The notes beneath the pieces were generated by a model. That model ran no database searches. It saw only the letters and a program-made list of their open reading frames with translations, and was not told the origin of the DNA. Positions 11,178-22,205 of a stretch of DNA of 64,000 nucleotides are shown here, piece by piece; position 1 is the first letter of the stretch, and every line of letters starts with the position of its first letter. The translations under genes and the position numbers were made by a program. This DNA is from Paragorgia papillata (lineage: Eukaryota; Cnidaria; Anthozoa; Scleralcyonacea; Coralliidae), in NCBI GenBank assembly GCA_035771165.1, contig JAWNZC010000302.1, positions 1,007,501 to 1,071,500 of the forward strand, read 5' to 3'.

Positions 11178-12445
11178 TAGTCAATTTTATAGCTTTTTAA
11201 AAGATCACAAATTACTGGCAAAATGCCAGTCAGGGTTTCGTTCTTTACATTCCACAATGACGGCTTTATTGGATGCAACCAATGAATGGTATTTAAATAT
11301 GGATGAAGGAATGGTGAATCTGGTCGTTTTCCTTGACTTAGCCAAGGCGTTCGACACTGTTTCACATAATATTCTTTTACAAAAGCTCCAATATTATGGT
11401 GTTAGTGGCTTAACTCTTGATTGGTTTAAGTCGTATTTATCTAATCGCCAGCAACAATGTGTTGTTGGAACATGTATGTCTAAACCAAGAAATATTACCT
11501 GTGGTGTTCCACAAGGATCAATTTTAGGCCCATTGCTATTTTTAATTTACATTAATGATTTGCCTGGGTGTCTTGAGTTTACTAAATCGCGAATGTTTGC
11601 TGACGATACTATCGTCAGTGCCGCCGCTAAATCTACTGTTGAATTACAGAAAAAGATTAACCTTGATTTAGACAATGTAAGATCGTGGCTACTTTCTAAC
11701 AAGCTTAGTTTAAATGTTTTGAAAACAGAATATATGTTTATTGCTTCTGATTTTAGACTGTCGAATTTTGGTCAAGTTTCGTCTCTCCATTTCGACAATA
11801 AACCAATCAAGAAAGTCACTACTGCTAAACATATAGGTGTAGAGCTAGATGACAATTTAGCTTGGTATGATCAAGTTGATTCTATATGCAAGAAAGTTTG
11901 TCGTTCAATCAATGGTCGTATTAAACAAGCACGAAAATGTGTTCCCAAAAATATTTTGGTAACGATTTATAATTCTCTTATTTTGCCATTATTCGACTAC
12001 TGCGATGCTGTCTGGGGAAACCTGAATCTAGGTCTGTCCAAAAAATTACAAAAGTTACAAAATCGTGCAGCACGCATCATCACCTTTCAAAGTCATGATG
12101 TGAGATCAGCTGACATATTAAATGACCTAAAATGGGATCAGTTATCTATTAGAAGAATTAAACGCCTAGGTGCCATGATGTATAATATAATTAATGGAGC
12201 TGCACCTGAATATCTTTGTGAAATGTTTGTTGACTCTACAGAAATTAGTTCCTACAGACAAAGATTAAGATCAGGTGAAAATAATTTAGCGATGTCCAGA
12301 ATTCCCAAAAGTTTTTTAAAAAAAGTTTTTCGTATCGAGGGGTAAAATTTTGGAATTCACTTCCTATTGAGGTTAAAGTTACTCAAACTATGAGTGAATT
12401 AAAGAGAAAGCTATCCGAATTTCTTGAAATTGTCAATCAACAATA
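11178..12445 (+). pseudogene. CR1 ORF2 reverse transcriptase, C-terminal part
   Basis: It resumes the reverse transcriptase interrupted at 1987. Motifs are QSGFRSLHSTMTALLDATNE, VVFLDLAKAFDTVSHNILL (motif A, catalytic Asp), CGVPQGSILGPLLFLIYIND (motif B), MFADDT (motif C, FADD) and the thumb/C-terminal region with YNSLILPLFDYCDAVWGN and QKLQNRAARIITF. It is open from the insertion junction to about 12335, then a frameshift in a T/A run moves the last segment (FWNSLPIEVKVTQTMSELKR) into another frame ending at 12445. The core is well preserved, but the ORF as a whole is dead because of the upstream damage and insertion. Confidence 0.9.
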
Positions 12446-12642
12446 ATTATTTGTATTATAATTGTGTGTTTAATTTATTATTGTACATATTCTTGATTTT
12501 TATATAACTAAAACATTTGTAAAAATACATAAGTTACTAATTTTTTGTAAATATATCTAATTATATAATGTTACGGCTTTCATGTAAAGAAGTGTTTTAC
12601 ACTTATGAAACTACCGTATTTAAATAAAGGCGAAATCAATCA

Positions 12643-12998
<356 letters not shown>

Positions 12999-13330
12999 GG
13001 AGAGGGGGGGGAGGGGGTTAGGAAAGTTTGCCAGGACAATGAAAAATGCCTGTTTTGGTAGCATTTACATTATTCTTTCAAAGACGTCCTCTGAAGAAGA
13101 TGTTGTTGTAAAACAACTGCTTTTCTACAGCTTTTATGTACATCTGCGTCGTTACAACATCGCAACCTTTTGCAGACGGCAAGCCCTGAACAAGTTACCC
13201 TGGTCCCAGAAGAATTTTTTACTCCCGTAATTTTATAGCGGCGAGAGACCGCTTACGAGAGCAAACGACTGTAACCAGGGTATGAACAAGTAAAATGTAT
13301 CTGTTATTGTGCATTTAATATTTACCAAAT
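12999..13330. other. No gene recognised
   Basis: A G-rich tract (13000-13018) is followed by unique-looking sequence with no recognisable coding or RNA feature. Confidence 0.5.
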
Positions 13331-13780
13331 GCCTTTTACCGTTACGACACACCTCATGGAGAAAGTCACGCCTCACAAAGATGATATATCTACCCTAGCG
13401 GTCTCCCGGAAGAACGAAGATATTTGCCGACTTCCGGCTAGGCATACTTTCGGCAAAACTATTTGGCCAATCACAATGGGTAAATCGGCCTAAATCCTGC
13501 AAAAATCTAAACCAGTCAGCGCTCGCGTTTTGGCTGGTTTAGACCAATGAGAATGGCTAAAACGGCCTAAATCCTGCAAACATCTAAACCATTCAGCGCT
13601 CGCCTTTTGGCACGTTTAGACCAACGAGAATGGCTAAATCGGGCTAAATCCTGCAACACGTAACGTTACGTAATGTTACTTCACTTCTAAGCATAAATAT
13701 TAATAATTATTTTCAATTCTCACTTAACAATTTTCACGTTAGTCATCTGACCTATTTGACTAACGCTAAATCCGCCCCTG
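13331..13780. mobile_element. End of a hAT-like element (CAGGGGCGGAT tip), partial
   Basis: The plus-strand end ...ctaaatccgcccctg at 13780 is the complement of CAGGGGCGGATTTAG. Inward of it lies the same sequence as the left end of the element at 14972 in inverted orientation, including subterminal units with 'ctaaaccagtcagcgctcgc' and 'ggcctaaatcctgcaaa'. The opposite end is not found nearby, so this copy is truncated or rearranged; the left limit given is approximate. It abuts the BEL reverse transcriptase fragment directly, showing insertion into it. Confidence 0.65.
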
Positions 13781-14458
13781 ACTGACAAAACCCTGCTTCA
13801 AGGCAGTCGTTGAGGCACACACCGCCATGCTTTGCAGCGGAATCGAAGACAACTCTCGGCAACGTCTTGTGTGGGTTGATCACAGGGTGGTGTGGTGGCA
13901 ACCATTGCTCCTCGTCTATGTCACGTTACTCTGGCGACAGTTTACGTGCAAAACCATTCTCTAAATGCATTCATATCCTTGCAGTAACCCTTTCCTAGTT
14001 TAGGATCGTTCTGCAAACGGCGTTCCACTGACTCCAAAAGATTCAAGGCTGTCTCGTAGTTGTTTGGAAATGGTGGTCTGTCAGCTTTCCACCGAAGCCC
14101 AAGTTAGTAACCTGATTCTACCTTGCCACATGTCTAACTCAGTACATCGACCGCTCTCTGTTCGCTGTGTGTATACGATGGAGCTGTCTCGCCACAAACT
14201 CCGAATTTTACTATTTACCATTAGTTGCGTAGCTGGTGATTGGCATCCTCGTCAGCTTCTGACACGTGCACGAGTAGGATTCGCTCACTTGGACCACTGA
14301 CAGTTGGAATTGGATCGGCGATCACCCAACCGAAAGGCGTCAACTCTCCTCCAACGGTGTCATCAAGGCTCCGGCATCTAATCCAAGCAACACATCCACC
14401 ATCATCTCACCTACTGACTCGACTGAAACGACACGCAGATGTTCATACCGTTTCTTAA
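13781..14458 (-). pseudogene. BEL/Pao pol fragment (start of reverse transcriptase)
   Basis: Read on the minus strand with several frame shifts, the segment shows [68 protein letters not shown] sequence and a segment around [19 protein letters not shown]. These correspond in order to the region between protease and reverse transcriptase and to the first reverse transcriptase block of BEL/Pao retrotransposons. Stops and shifts are numerous. Coding sense ends where the CAGGGGCGGAT element begins. The remaining pol, RNase H and integrase are not seen in the window. Confidence 0.7.
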
Positions 14459-14469
14459 TCTCCGACCAG

Positions 14470-14571
14470 TTAACACTTTGAAGCCTGACGACGAGTCTTT
14501 AGTATTTTATTCCGACTAACGCCAGACGATTTTATTCAGTACAAGGAGAGGTCCTCGCCGCAAAGTGTTAA
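14470..14571. mobile_element. 102-bp TTAA MITE
   Basis: It runs from TTAACACTTTG to CAAAGTGTTAA, with TTAA at both ends and the family core 'ttagtattttattc' and 'gccagacgattttattc'. It sits inside the BEL fragment. Related copies are at 24789, 26917 and 31007. Confidence 0.8.
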
Positions 14572-14599
14572 TAGCCTGCATAGGGGCGCAAATGTTCCT

Positions 14600-14971
14600 A
14601 ATAGTCCATCCGCATACATTCCCTTTCGTTACTGATGGCGCAAAAGACAGGCGCACGCGCTGTGACTTACGTTTGTACGAATCCCCCCAACGGCCTCAAC
14701 AGCGAGATTTTGTTTTGGACCTTGAATACCTAGTTGACTTACAAACCCGGTTCGGATCAACGTCGTTTCGCTCCTGGAGTCTAAGAGTACGGCCCCCATT
14801 ACCAGTTGCCCAGATTCACTAACAAATGGGACAACAACGGTTTTTTACTTGCGCTTTACCGCAGCGGACCTTATTTTCGTGCGTTACCTCGTCAACAAGA
14901 GGAACCTTATAATATAGACGCGACGTGAAGCAGCTGATGATGACCTTTCTCACAAGAATAGACTCCGCACA
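14600..14971 (-). pseudogene. BEL/Pao protease and zinc-knuckle remnant
   Basis: From high to low coordinates the minus strand first shows YSCEKGHHQLLHVAS at 14880-14971, the second half of a BEL-type Cys/His array that continues the gag piece on the other side of the inserted element. It then shows VLLDSRSETTLIRTGFVSQL and LGIQGPKQNLAVEAVGGI at about 14640-14800, matching the retropepsin-like protease of BEL/Pao elements. The active-site motif reads DSR instead of DSG/DTG, so the catalytic neighbourhood is damaged. Stops interrupt the frame. Confidence 0.65.
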
Positions 14972-16932
14972 CAGGGGCGGATTTAGCATTAGTCAAATAA
15001 GTCAGATGACTAAGGTGAAAATTGTTAAGAAATAATTATAAATATCATCATATATTAACTTACTAATTGGTCTAAACAAGAAAAATTGCGAGGGCTGACT
15101 GGCTTAGACTTTTGCAGGATTTGAGCTGATTTAGATATTTTGATTGGTCCAAACCAGATAAATTGCGAGTGCTGACTGGTTTAGGTGTTTTGCAGGATTT
15201 AGGCCGATTTAGCCATTCTCATTTGTCCAAAACACCCAAATCGCGAGCGCTGACTGGTTTAGATTTTTGCAGGATTTAGGCCGAATTACCCATTGTGATT
15301 GGCCAAAACGAGGCAAATCGCTGAATGTGATTGGTTGATTGCCTTGCCGAAAGTTTGCCGTACCGGAAGCCTGCAAAATGCGGTCTGCAAGGTCTTCGAT
15401 CAGTCTAATTCTGTTCGATCGATTCATGGCTTCTACAAGCTTGTTATGTCGTGCGTTGTGTGCTTTAAAAAGCAGCGATGAAGTTATTTTGCGGCAAATG
15501 TATGTTGATTTGTCTGCGAGAATCTGTGCTTGTCGAGTACTTACGGCCAGAGAGCATTTCCCCAAGATTGGGAAGACATCGGTGCCGAGACGGTCTATTT
15601 TCCACAGCACATGAAGGGGGACAAGCTAGAGTAAGCCACATGTCGCCCTAAGGTAAGCTTATAGGTACAGTAGTTCATCAATATGGATTCAATATCGATG
15701 TTAGTCTGTTGTCATGTTACTTCCCTAACCTTTGTTGATATCCGTTCAATATTAGCATAATCTGCGTTGAGCACACTGGTATAAACCAATGCTATTAAAT
15801 GCTTCATGTAGTGCTATAAACACTACTTAGGTAGTGTTTCAATTCTAGATACTCACTATAGTATGTCATAATCATGATGCAGAGTCAGAGTGCCTTTCCA
15901 CAGTAGTTTACATAATACATTCGTCCTCAGTTCATATTACAAGTCAGTTAATTGTCTATAACATACAGTATTATAAGTAATAACATATAACTTTTAAACA
16001 TATAGATAAGGTCTGGGCCTGGGGAAACAGATCAAAAGCTAAGCAATAAATATCTACATGGCATTTCTACAAATTTCCATGTATTATCATTATACGTCAA
16101 GTAAGCATTCTTCTCACATGTGGCTATTATGAAATTTTAATCTGGTAATTGCACTGGGCAGGAATTGAACTTGGGTTGCTGGTGCCTGAAAACCAGACAG
16201 CTCGTAGTAACATGGGTTAGTAGGGGGAAGGGTAGTGGCATATTATATGTGGGTTAGAATGATCGGGATGATGTAGAGAGTTGAGCTCCTCTATGTCTAT
16301 GTCCATGTAATGTCCATTATGGTCATTAACAAAAGCTTCTCCTGACTCCTAACCAGACGTTGTCTGCTTGGGTTGAGGTTTAAAAGGTAAGTATCAGGCA
16401 TTTGAAAGCCAGACAGCTCTGGGTAGGTTGGGCTCAACAGCCATGGAAGGTAGCCCACCTTGCTCTGGGTTATGCAGAATGTTAAATTCAGCTAGACGTT
16501 CACTTGTGTGTTGGTCAGGCTGTCCAAGTTGGATTCACTGACTGCAACAATGTAACTGGTGTTTCCTAGGCATGCTGATGAACTTTGACATAGAGCGAAA
16601 CAGCCAACTTTTTTATATTATAATGTGACCACATACCTCTCTACTGTTTATTGGATCCCCCCACCCTCATTCCTGGAAAAACTTAGCCTTACACACTTGC
16701 AAACTATCACAAGGTTTCTAAGACAACAAGAAAATATCAAAGTCCAATTTAGATAAAATGTATCTTGAAAATGATAAAATGTTCATTAAAAACATGTTAA
16801 AAACATTTAAAATTTTGCTCAAATGTGCTGTCAGAATGCAGGAAATGCCATTTCGGAGATCCAATAGAAATATGGAAATATGGGCCCGCAGCAACTTTGA
16901 CTAAGGTATAAAAATTCCTAGATCCGCCCCTG
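14972..16932. mobile_element. hAT-like element A, 1.96 kb, 5-bp duplication
   Basis: The tips are CAGGGGCGGATTTAG at 14972 and the complement of CAGGGGCGGATCTAG ending at 16932. The 5-mer gcaca precedes the left tip and follows the right tip. The left subterminal region has about three 85-90-bp units ('gctgactggtttag', 'tttgcaggatttaggcc'). The element interrupts the Cys/His region of a BEL gag on the minus strand, which proves insertion. No transposase domain remains. It carries a short exon-like piece shared with element B (20099-22205). Assignment to hAT rests on the CAGGG-type tip; a 5-bp duplication is less usual for hAT than 8 bp. Confidence 0.8.
15425..15645 (+). other. Exon-like piece homologous to one in element B
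   Basis: From the ATG at 15426 the frame reads MASTSLLCRALCALKSSDEV, then RQMYVDL and REHFPKIGK. Element B encodes, in the same position relative to the matching end, ALKDNDEFVLGEIYK and FAKEHFTKIGKT. Spacing and order match, so both derive from one gene. After KIGK the homology shifts frame (IGAETVYFPQHMKGDKLE). It lies about 450-670 bp inside the tip and reads inward, as expected for the first exon of the element's own gene or of a captured gene. I do not recognise the product. Confidence 0.45.
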
Positions 16933-17905
16933 GCACATAGAAACTTAGTACATTGGCGTCGCTGATGACCACGCTTTAAGCAGCCAAAGCAGACCCTTTT
17001 AGACTTAACTATGTCCCAGCGCTTATTGACATCCGCGGCTAAAAATGTCGGACATTCTACCTCTGCATGCTTGCCATCGCTATCGCATAAAGCACATTTT
17101 CTAGGCGTTGTTTTATCAAAATATGTCAGCATCGTTTTGCATCTTTGCTGAAATTTTGACTGAAATTGCTGAGTACCTATATTAAAGTTACCCTTCGTCG
17201 GATTTGTCGGCTGTTCATTATAGCGCTCGCGCTTACGCAAAGTTTTTGCTCGTGCCTGGTCCCATTCAGCTAAACCCTTTACATCTTCAGACACCTGTTT
17301 GCGCTCTATTCGCCACACCCATTCGTCTTTCTCGCTAGTGGGTAGCTTGAGAACTAATTGCGTGCAAAGAGGAATGCTGCGTAGGTCATGACTGTAATCT
17401 GGGCGGTATAAAGCAAAGACTGCAGCCTGTAGCGCGTCGGTAAACAGTTCAAATCCTCCACGGACTTTTTCCATAATAGTTGGCTAATTGGTTATGCGGC
17501 GCAAATGAGCATCTACAGCTTCATGAGGGTTCCCATACCTATCAGTTAGCAATTTAACCGCATTCGCATAGTCCCCAGACTCCCCGGTCAAACAAGAAAT
17601 CACTGCCCTAACTTTGTCATTAACATAATTATTTAGATGAGCCAACTTATTTGAACCTGGTAGAGTCTTATTCTGATCAACAAGTGAGCTAAATATACCC
17701 CATAAATATGGCCACATATCAGGATTTCCATCAAAGGTCGGCACTTTTACACCTTTGAGACCACTCGCCTTGCCGTACTGCGACTCTCCCGACTGGACTG
17801 GAAGACTTTGTACACTGGCCAGAAATCGAGGACGGCCAGCGGCAGTGGCCTGTGGGCTCAGATTTTTCGATGGAAATATTAATTTGAAGATTCTGTTGGC
17901 TAAAT
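16933..17905 (-). pseudogene. BEL/Pao gag, DUF1759 and zinc-knuckle part
   Basis: Reading down the minus strand: LASVQSLPVQSGESQYGK, KVPTFDGNPDMWPYLWGIFS, NDKVRAVISCLTGESGDYAN and AVKLLTDRYGNPHEAVDAHL form the DUF1759-type gag core of BEL/Pao elements (frame ending at 17484). A stop separates it from 17474-16936, with VLKLPTSEKDEWVWRIERKQ, then CALCDSDGKHAEVECP and VCFGCLKRGHQRRQC (Cys/His arrays). The last residues of that frame run into the tip of element A and are not gag. Gag binds and packages the element RNA. This copy is broken by a stop and by the insertion. Confidence 0.85.
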
Positions 17906-18675
17906 ATCGATCATTTCGGCTATAAACAGAAGTCTATAACAATAAAAATTAAAGTAGAGTTATTCGCTAAAATGTCTTCTTGACCCACTTCTTACCCAAA
18001 TATCAAATTACAAAAGGTTTAATCGTCTAGACAGGCCTGTACCTTCATACTCACAATAATTGCCAGATAATTTCCGGTTATTATTTCTGAATTCACAGAC
18101 ACATTTAATAATAATAACAGCGGTTAAGACCCTGGCAACCTAGCAACAGCTCCATAAGAAATGGCGGACAAGAACCCAAAGTTATGAAGCAAAATTTGGA
18201 TTGTTTACGCTAACTTTGGTGATCATCTTGGTGTTTCATGGATTAAATTGCAGCTCTAAAACTGTATATTTCAAGCAATTTGGGAACATGTTCTTAGATG
18301 TAGAAATGTCTTTAAAAGTTTGGCAAAACAAAGTATCGTTCTCGATCAATGTATTCAGACGTGCACATGGGAGACAAACCGACCATATATAGGGAAAATC
18401 GTCGCTGAGAAAAGCGTACTTCAACAAATCGTAGGGATTTAACAGACGCCAATACACAGAGGTAAGAGATAAATATAAGCGTCTAGGGAACACGTTTAGG
18501 CTAGACGAGTTGTTACGAAATTTGCTGTGGTTAATACTTGCATAATTTGCCGATGTCTTAGACGTACACATGTTGGAATTTTCAATCGCATGTACTTGGA
18601 AATGTATATTGTCAATTTTCCCCTATCAAATCTATTACAATCCGCCATCTTGAATTTAGTTTTTGTGAAACTTAC

Positions 18676-18973
18676 GCGCATGCTTGTCCATCTGCTTCCG
18701 CCATAGTTTCCTCGATTTCTCGCCATCGGCAACTTTACTTGCCTCAAGCAGATAGTCAAATACGTCACCTATGCATTCGGTTACATCGAACTCTACCTCC
18801 TCAAGCCAATTACCGTCGACTTCAATAGATTTAGGATCGAGCTCTTCTAACTCTTTAGTTAAGTTGCGATCCTTTTCTCTCGCCTCTTCAAGACCCTTAG
18901 CATACTGACGTACCTTGGAAGTGCTGCCCTTGTCAGCGATCAACTCTTTAATGCGGTTTGCATTTCTTGTCAC
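18676..18973 (-). pseudogene. BEL/Pao gag 5' segment, possibly a spliced first exon
   Basis: A 105-codon minus-strand frame begins MTRNANRIKELIADKGSTSK and is rich in charged heptad-like sequence (AKGLEEAREKDRNLTKELEE), as in the N-terminal coiled-coil part of BEL gag proteins. Near 18676 a consensus donor (gcgcgtaagt) occurs inside the frame, and gag coding resumes below about 17905. The 0.77 kb between may be an intron or an insertion. The frame ends soon after the donor if not spliced. I place it with the BEL copy because of strand, order and composition, not by a searched match. Confidence 0.5.
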
Positions 18974-20098
18974 GCTTGATTTTGCAACATTTCTCTTCGC
19001 TCAACATTTCTCGATGTTTCTCACGTCAGGCATCTTTCAGACTCGTTAATATTTTCCCTTTAGCTCTCTTATTCGGCTCCGAAGGACCAACTAATGGTAT
19101 GACGGCTAGACGACTGTATTTTAAGCTTTATTTCGATTTTACTCGCTTCACAAAGGCGTAGAAGCTATAAATGTACAATGACAGATGACAGTATAGGCTT
19201 TTCAACAGAAAAACAACCAAAAACGTTTTTCCGATACGTTCGTTCACTAGTGTGGCCCAGTTTTCGCGCGGCCTATACTTCAGTCCTCGCGCGGCCTAGG
19301 CTTCAGTCCTCGCGCGGCTAAAATAGAACTAAAATCATTAAAATGTCAATAGTCAAGACATTCAAAACAGTTAAAATAGAGTAAAGCTGTTTTGCCCTGT
19401 GTCCTCTCCCCGGACGGTTGCTCTCATACTTACACAGCAAGCGCATTGGATATGAGGTACAGAGTATTATGTTGCTGCTGGTTTATTTTCCGAACAATAA
19501 ATTTCGAGGAAGTTCATTGTCGTAAGGTTGAAGATTCTGGTGTACTTCTTTCATTTAACATAGTCAAATCACGTAGTAAGATTGGTCATGGTTATTTCTA
19601 CCGACTTTCTACGACCTTTTATTGTGTTTTCAAACAACTATATTGGTAACCAAACAATTCTTACTAAAATATAAACCTAACAGCCGGCAGCGTTGTTGTT
19701 TTGAAAAGAAAGTGTATCAAATAAGTGCTTCAAAGCAGACAAAGTGACTCGCAAAAATGACTTATATCTCCCTTAGCCTTCCACCAAATGCGGTAAGCCA
19801 AAATTTAAATTCCATGCTCTCACTGGCTGGAACAATCTGGATTTTGTTATAAGAGAATCTCTCTCTCTCTCTACCAAGTTTTAAGGCTACAGTTAAACAA
19901 ATTTTAAAGCGAGTTTTTATAGTTTTCGTACATTAAAATGCTTGTGAATTTATACAACCTTGACGTACAGTAATACGTTTTTAGTTTATATTTTTTATTT
20001 TTTATTTTTCAGGAACCTACTGAAAATCGCTTTACGCGAGTAGGCTTCCAGGGTAAATACTATTAAAAAAATAATAATAATAAAAAAAAGCATCACAG
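18974..20098. other. Possible BEL 5' flank and unrecognised sequence
   Basis: No gene seen. 19265-19319 has 2.4 tandem copies of a 23-bp unit (cgcgcggcctatacttcagtcct type). This could be part of the long terminal repeat upstream of the BEL gag, but no matching second LTR is in the window. 19855-19875 is a short (TC)n run. Confidence 0.4.
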
Positions 20099-20708
20099 CA
20101 GGGGCGGATGTACGATTTTTGTCACCTTAGTCCAAAATTTTTGGGTTCTAGGGGGTGGTGGTGGGGTGGGGGGGGGGGGCGGTTATGCCCCCCAGAAAAT
20201 TTTTTAATTTTGCGTCTGAAACGCTATTTCCGGCATTCTGAGGGCACTACAGTGAGGATAATCTCAGATTTCAACTTGCATTTCCTAAGTACCATCATCT
20301 CCAAAAATTATTTTGTTCAAATGGAAATTGTTTCATTTGAATTTGAAATTGTTTCAGTATTTCATTTGAAAAACAATTTTACAATTTATATGTTACAGCA
20401 ATTAAAATAGCATATTTAATTATTTTAACCAAGAAATAAACAACAGATACAATACATCTACTTCAAATATTTAATAAGATTCATGACTTTATTTTATATG
20501 AAACTGATAACCATACTGCAGATTAGACCATTTCACTCTATGCAAGAGCTCGAAACAGAGCTGTATAGGCAATTCCCAGATGCCTCAGACCTAAAACATT
20601 TAAATACTGTGTCAAATTCAAAAACGTTGTAGGCCAGACTCAGTCTCTATATTAAGGGCTTTCTTACAAGGAGGTATTACCCTAGCCACTGGGTTACATT
20701 TCCTGGGT

Positions 20709-20832
20709 TTTTGTTTGTTTGTTTGTTTGTTTGTTTGTTTGTTTGTTTGTTTGTTTGTTTGTTTGTTTGTTTGTTTGTTTTTTTTTGTTTTTTTTTGTTT
20801 GTTTGTTTTTTTGTTTGTTTGTTTGTTTGTTG
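20709..20832. repeat. (TTTG)n microsatellite
   Basis: About 120 bp of TTTG repeats with T-rich interruptions inside element B. The MFVCLFVCLF frame it produces is not a gene. Confidence 0.95.
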
Positions 20833-21468
20833 TATTTACAAGGACACTAGATCACCACAATAGGGTTACCCTAGTAGCTGGGTTATGTTTTGTCCTTGTA
20901 AATGCATTTGGTAGGGATAACTCGCCTACCCAGGACAATTTCTAAACCACATCTAATATAGTTGACCCACTAACTTTGACCCAGGGTGGGGGTAACCCTA
21001 CCTTGAAAACAGGCCCTAACTATGGTCTCTCACATAAAATAACATGATTATGATTGCCTGACCTCACTATCTATTTTATGAATTTATGAAATAGTCTACA
21101 TTATCCAATCTTGACAAAATCCTATAGCTTGCTACAACGCTAGTCTCAAAATCATATTAATATTCAATTAAGTTTTCAAACCATTAACAAATACAAGAAG
21201 GGAAAATCCTGAATGAATTTGAGCTACTTGCGCTACAAATACGTAGATATTAAGACTAGGAAAGAAAGGACAGCTAGAAATATATTAATTAATAAGATTC
21301 TAACAAAATTAAAGGTCACCTTTCATTTGAAGACATGCCATGTGGTCTCATTAGTGGCGAAGGTTGTTATTGTCGTATTATTAAAATTCCGTGTATAATT
21401 TATATGTTTTTATACGTCGAACGAATTAATGAAACTATAAAATAATTAAGGGAGAACAATCTGCTTAC

Positions 21469-21709
21469 CTGAGAGCAGCAGGAGGTTTCTTGTCATTGTC
21501 GGCGTATATTACCACGTATATCTCAGTGCCAAGATTAATTTGAAGCGTCTTGCCAATTTTGGTAAAATGCTCCTTTGCGAAAAGCATCCTTCGCTTGTTG
21601 ACGGCGGTATTAAACTTACCATTTTATAAATCTCTCCCAACACAAACTCGTCGTTGTCCTTCAAAGCGAATACATCAAGATCTATCACGTTTGTATTTGG
21701 CAAAGCCAT
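21469..21709 (-). other. Exon-like piece in element B
   Basis: The minus strand from the ATG at 21709 reads MALPNTNVIDLDVFALKDND and EFVLGEIYKMVSLIPPSTSE. With a one-base shift the better continuation is MLFAKEHFTKIGKTLQINLG, then TEIYVVIYADNDKKPPAAL, up to a donor-like ctcag/gtaagc at 21469. The homologous piece in element A has the same order. This supports a real ancestral exon with a later frameshift, or a short unrecognised splice. Product unknown; it could be element-encoded or captured from a host gene. Confidence 0.45.
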
Positions 21710-22205
21710 GTTCGAAACGAAAGAATCCGCTTATAGTGACTGTGACACGACCTGCCTAGCGCAAGTTAATCAGAATCGATCAATGATCAGTCATCAAATC
21801 AGTCGAGAACTACAAAGTAAAACACGGCTAAATCAATCCTTGCTCTTGATAAAGAGCTAGTGAAAAATTAAGCCAATCACAAAGGGTGATACAACGGGTC
21901 TAAATCCGTCGAGAAAGACAAATACATCCGGCAAACACTCGGCAAACCAATCACAGGTCGCTATAAAGGCTAATTTATAAAGTCAACCAATCACAGCGGC
22001 TGATACAATAGGCTCAAATCCGTCGAGAAAGAACGAAGTAAACCGCGCGGCACGGGTTAACATGCCGGTCGGCAGTCTCACCTAGTCGATTATCTCGGCG
22101 AGCTCGAGACGGAGGGAAGAACGATAGGATAATTATTTTTTCTTGCGAATTTTTTTATACCTTAGTCGTATGACTTATTTGACTAAAGCTAAATCCCCGC
22201 CCCTG

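Larger units (their letters stand above)
1..12642 (+). mobile_element. CR1-like non-LTR retrotransposon, split by an insertion
   Basis: One LINE lies on the plus strand in two blocks, 1-1987 and 11178-12642. In order they carry the end of an esterase-like ORF1, an APE-type endonuclease, the start of the reverse transcriptase, then (after the inserted transposon) the rest of the reverse transcriptase and a 3' UTR. The two reverse transcriptase halves join in register across the insertion once one TA is removed, so the LINE was there first. The 3' end shares the words 'ctttcatg' and 'cttatgaaactaccgta' with the two CR1 fragments at 35.9-40.9 kb, so all belong to one family. The 5' end is outside the window. 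Frameshifts and stops make it inactive. Confidence 0.85.
20099..22205. mobile_element. hAT-like element B, 2.1 kb, 5-bp duplication
   Basis: It starts CAGGGGCGGATGT at 20099 and ends gctaaatccccgcccctg at 22205. The 5-mer cacag is found immediately before and after. The right end shares 'gacttatttgactaa' and the subterminal theme of host-like 'ccaatcac..' words with element A, in inverted orientation. It contains a (TTTG)n tract and a minus-strand exon-like piece homologous to that of element A. No transposase domain is visible, so it is probably non-autonomous. Confidence 0.75.

Noticed and set aside
15209..15610. 133-codon minus-strand frame in hAT-like element A
   Set aside because: It opposes the homologous exon-like piece and covers the subterminal repeat units.
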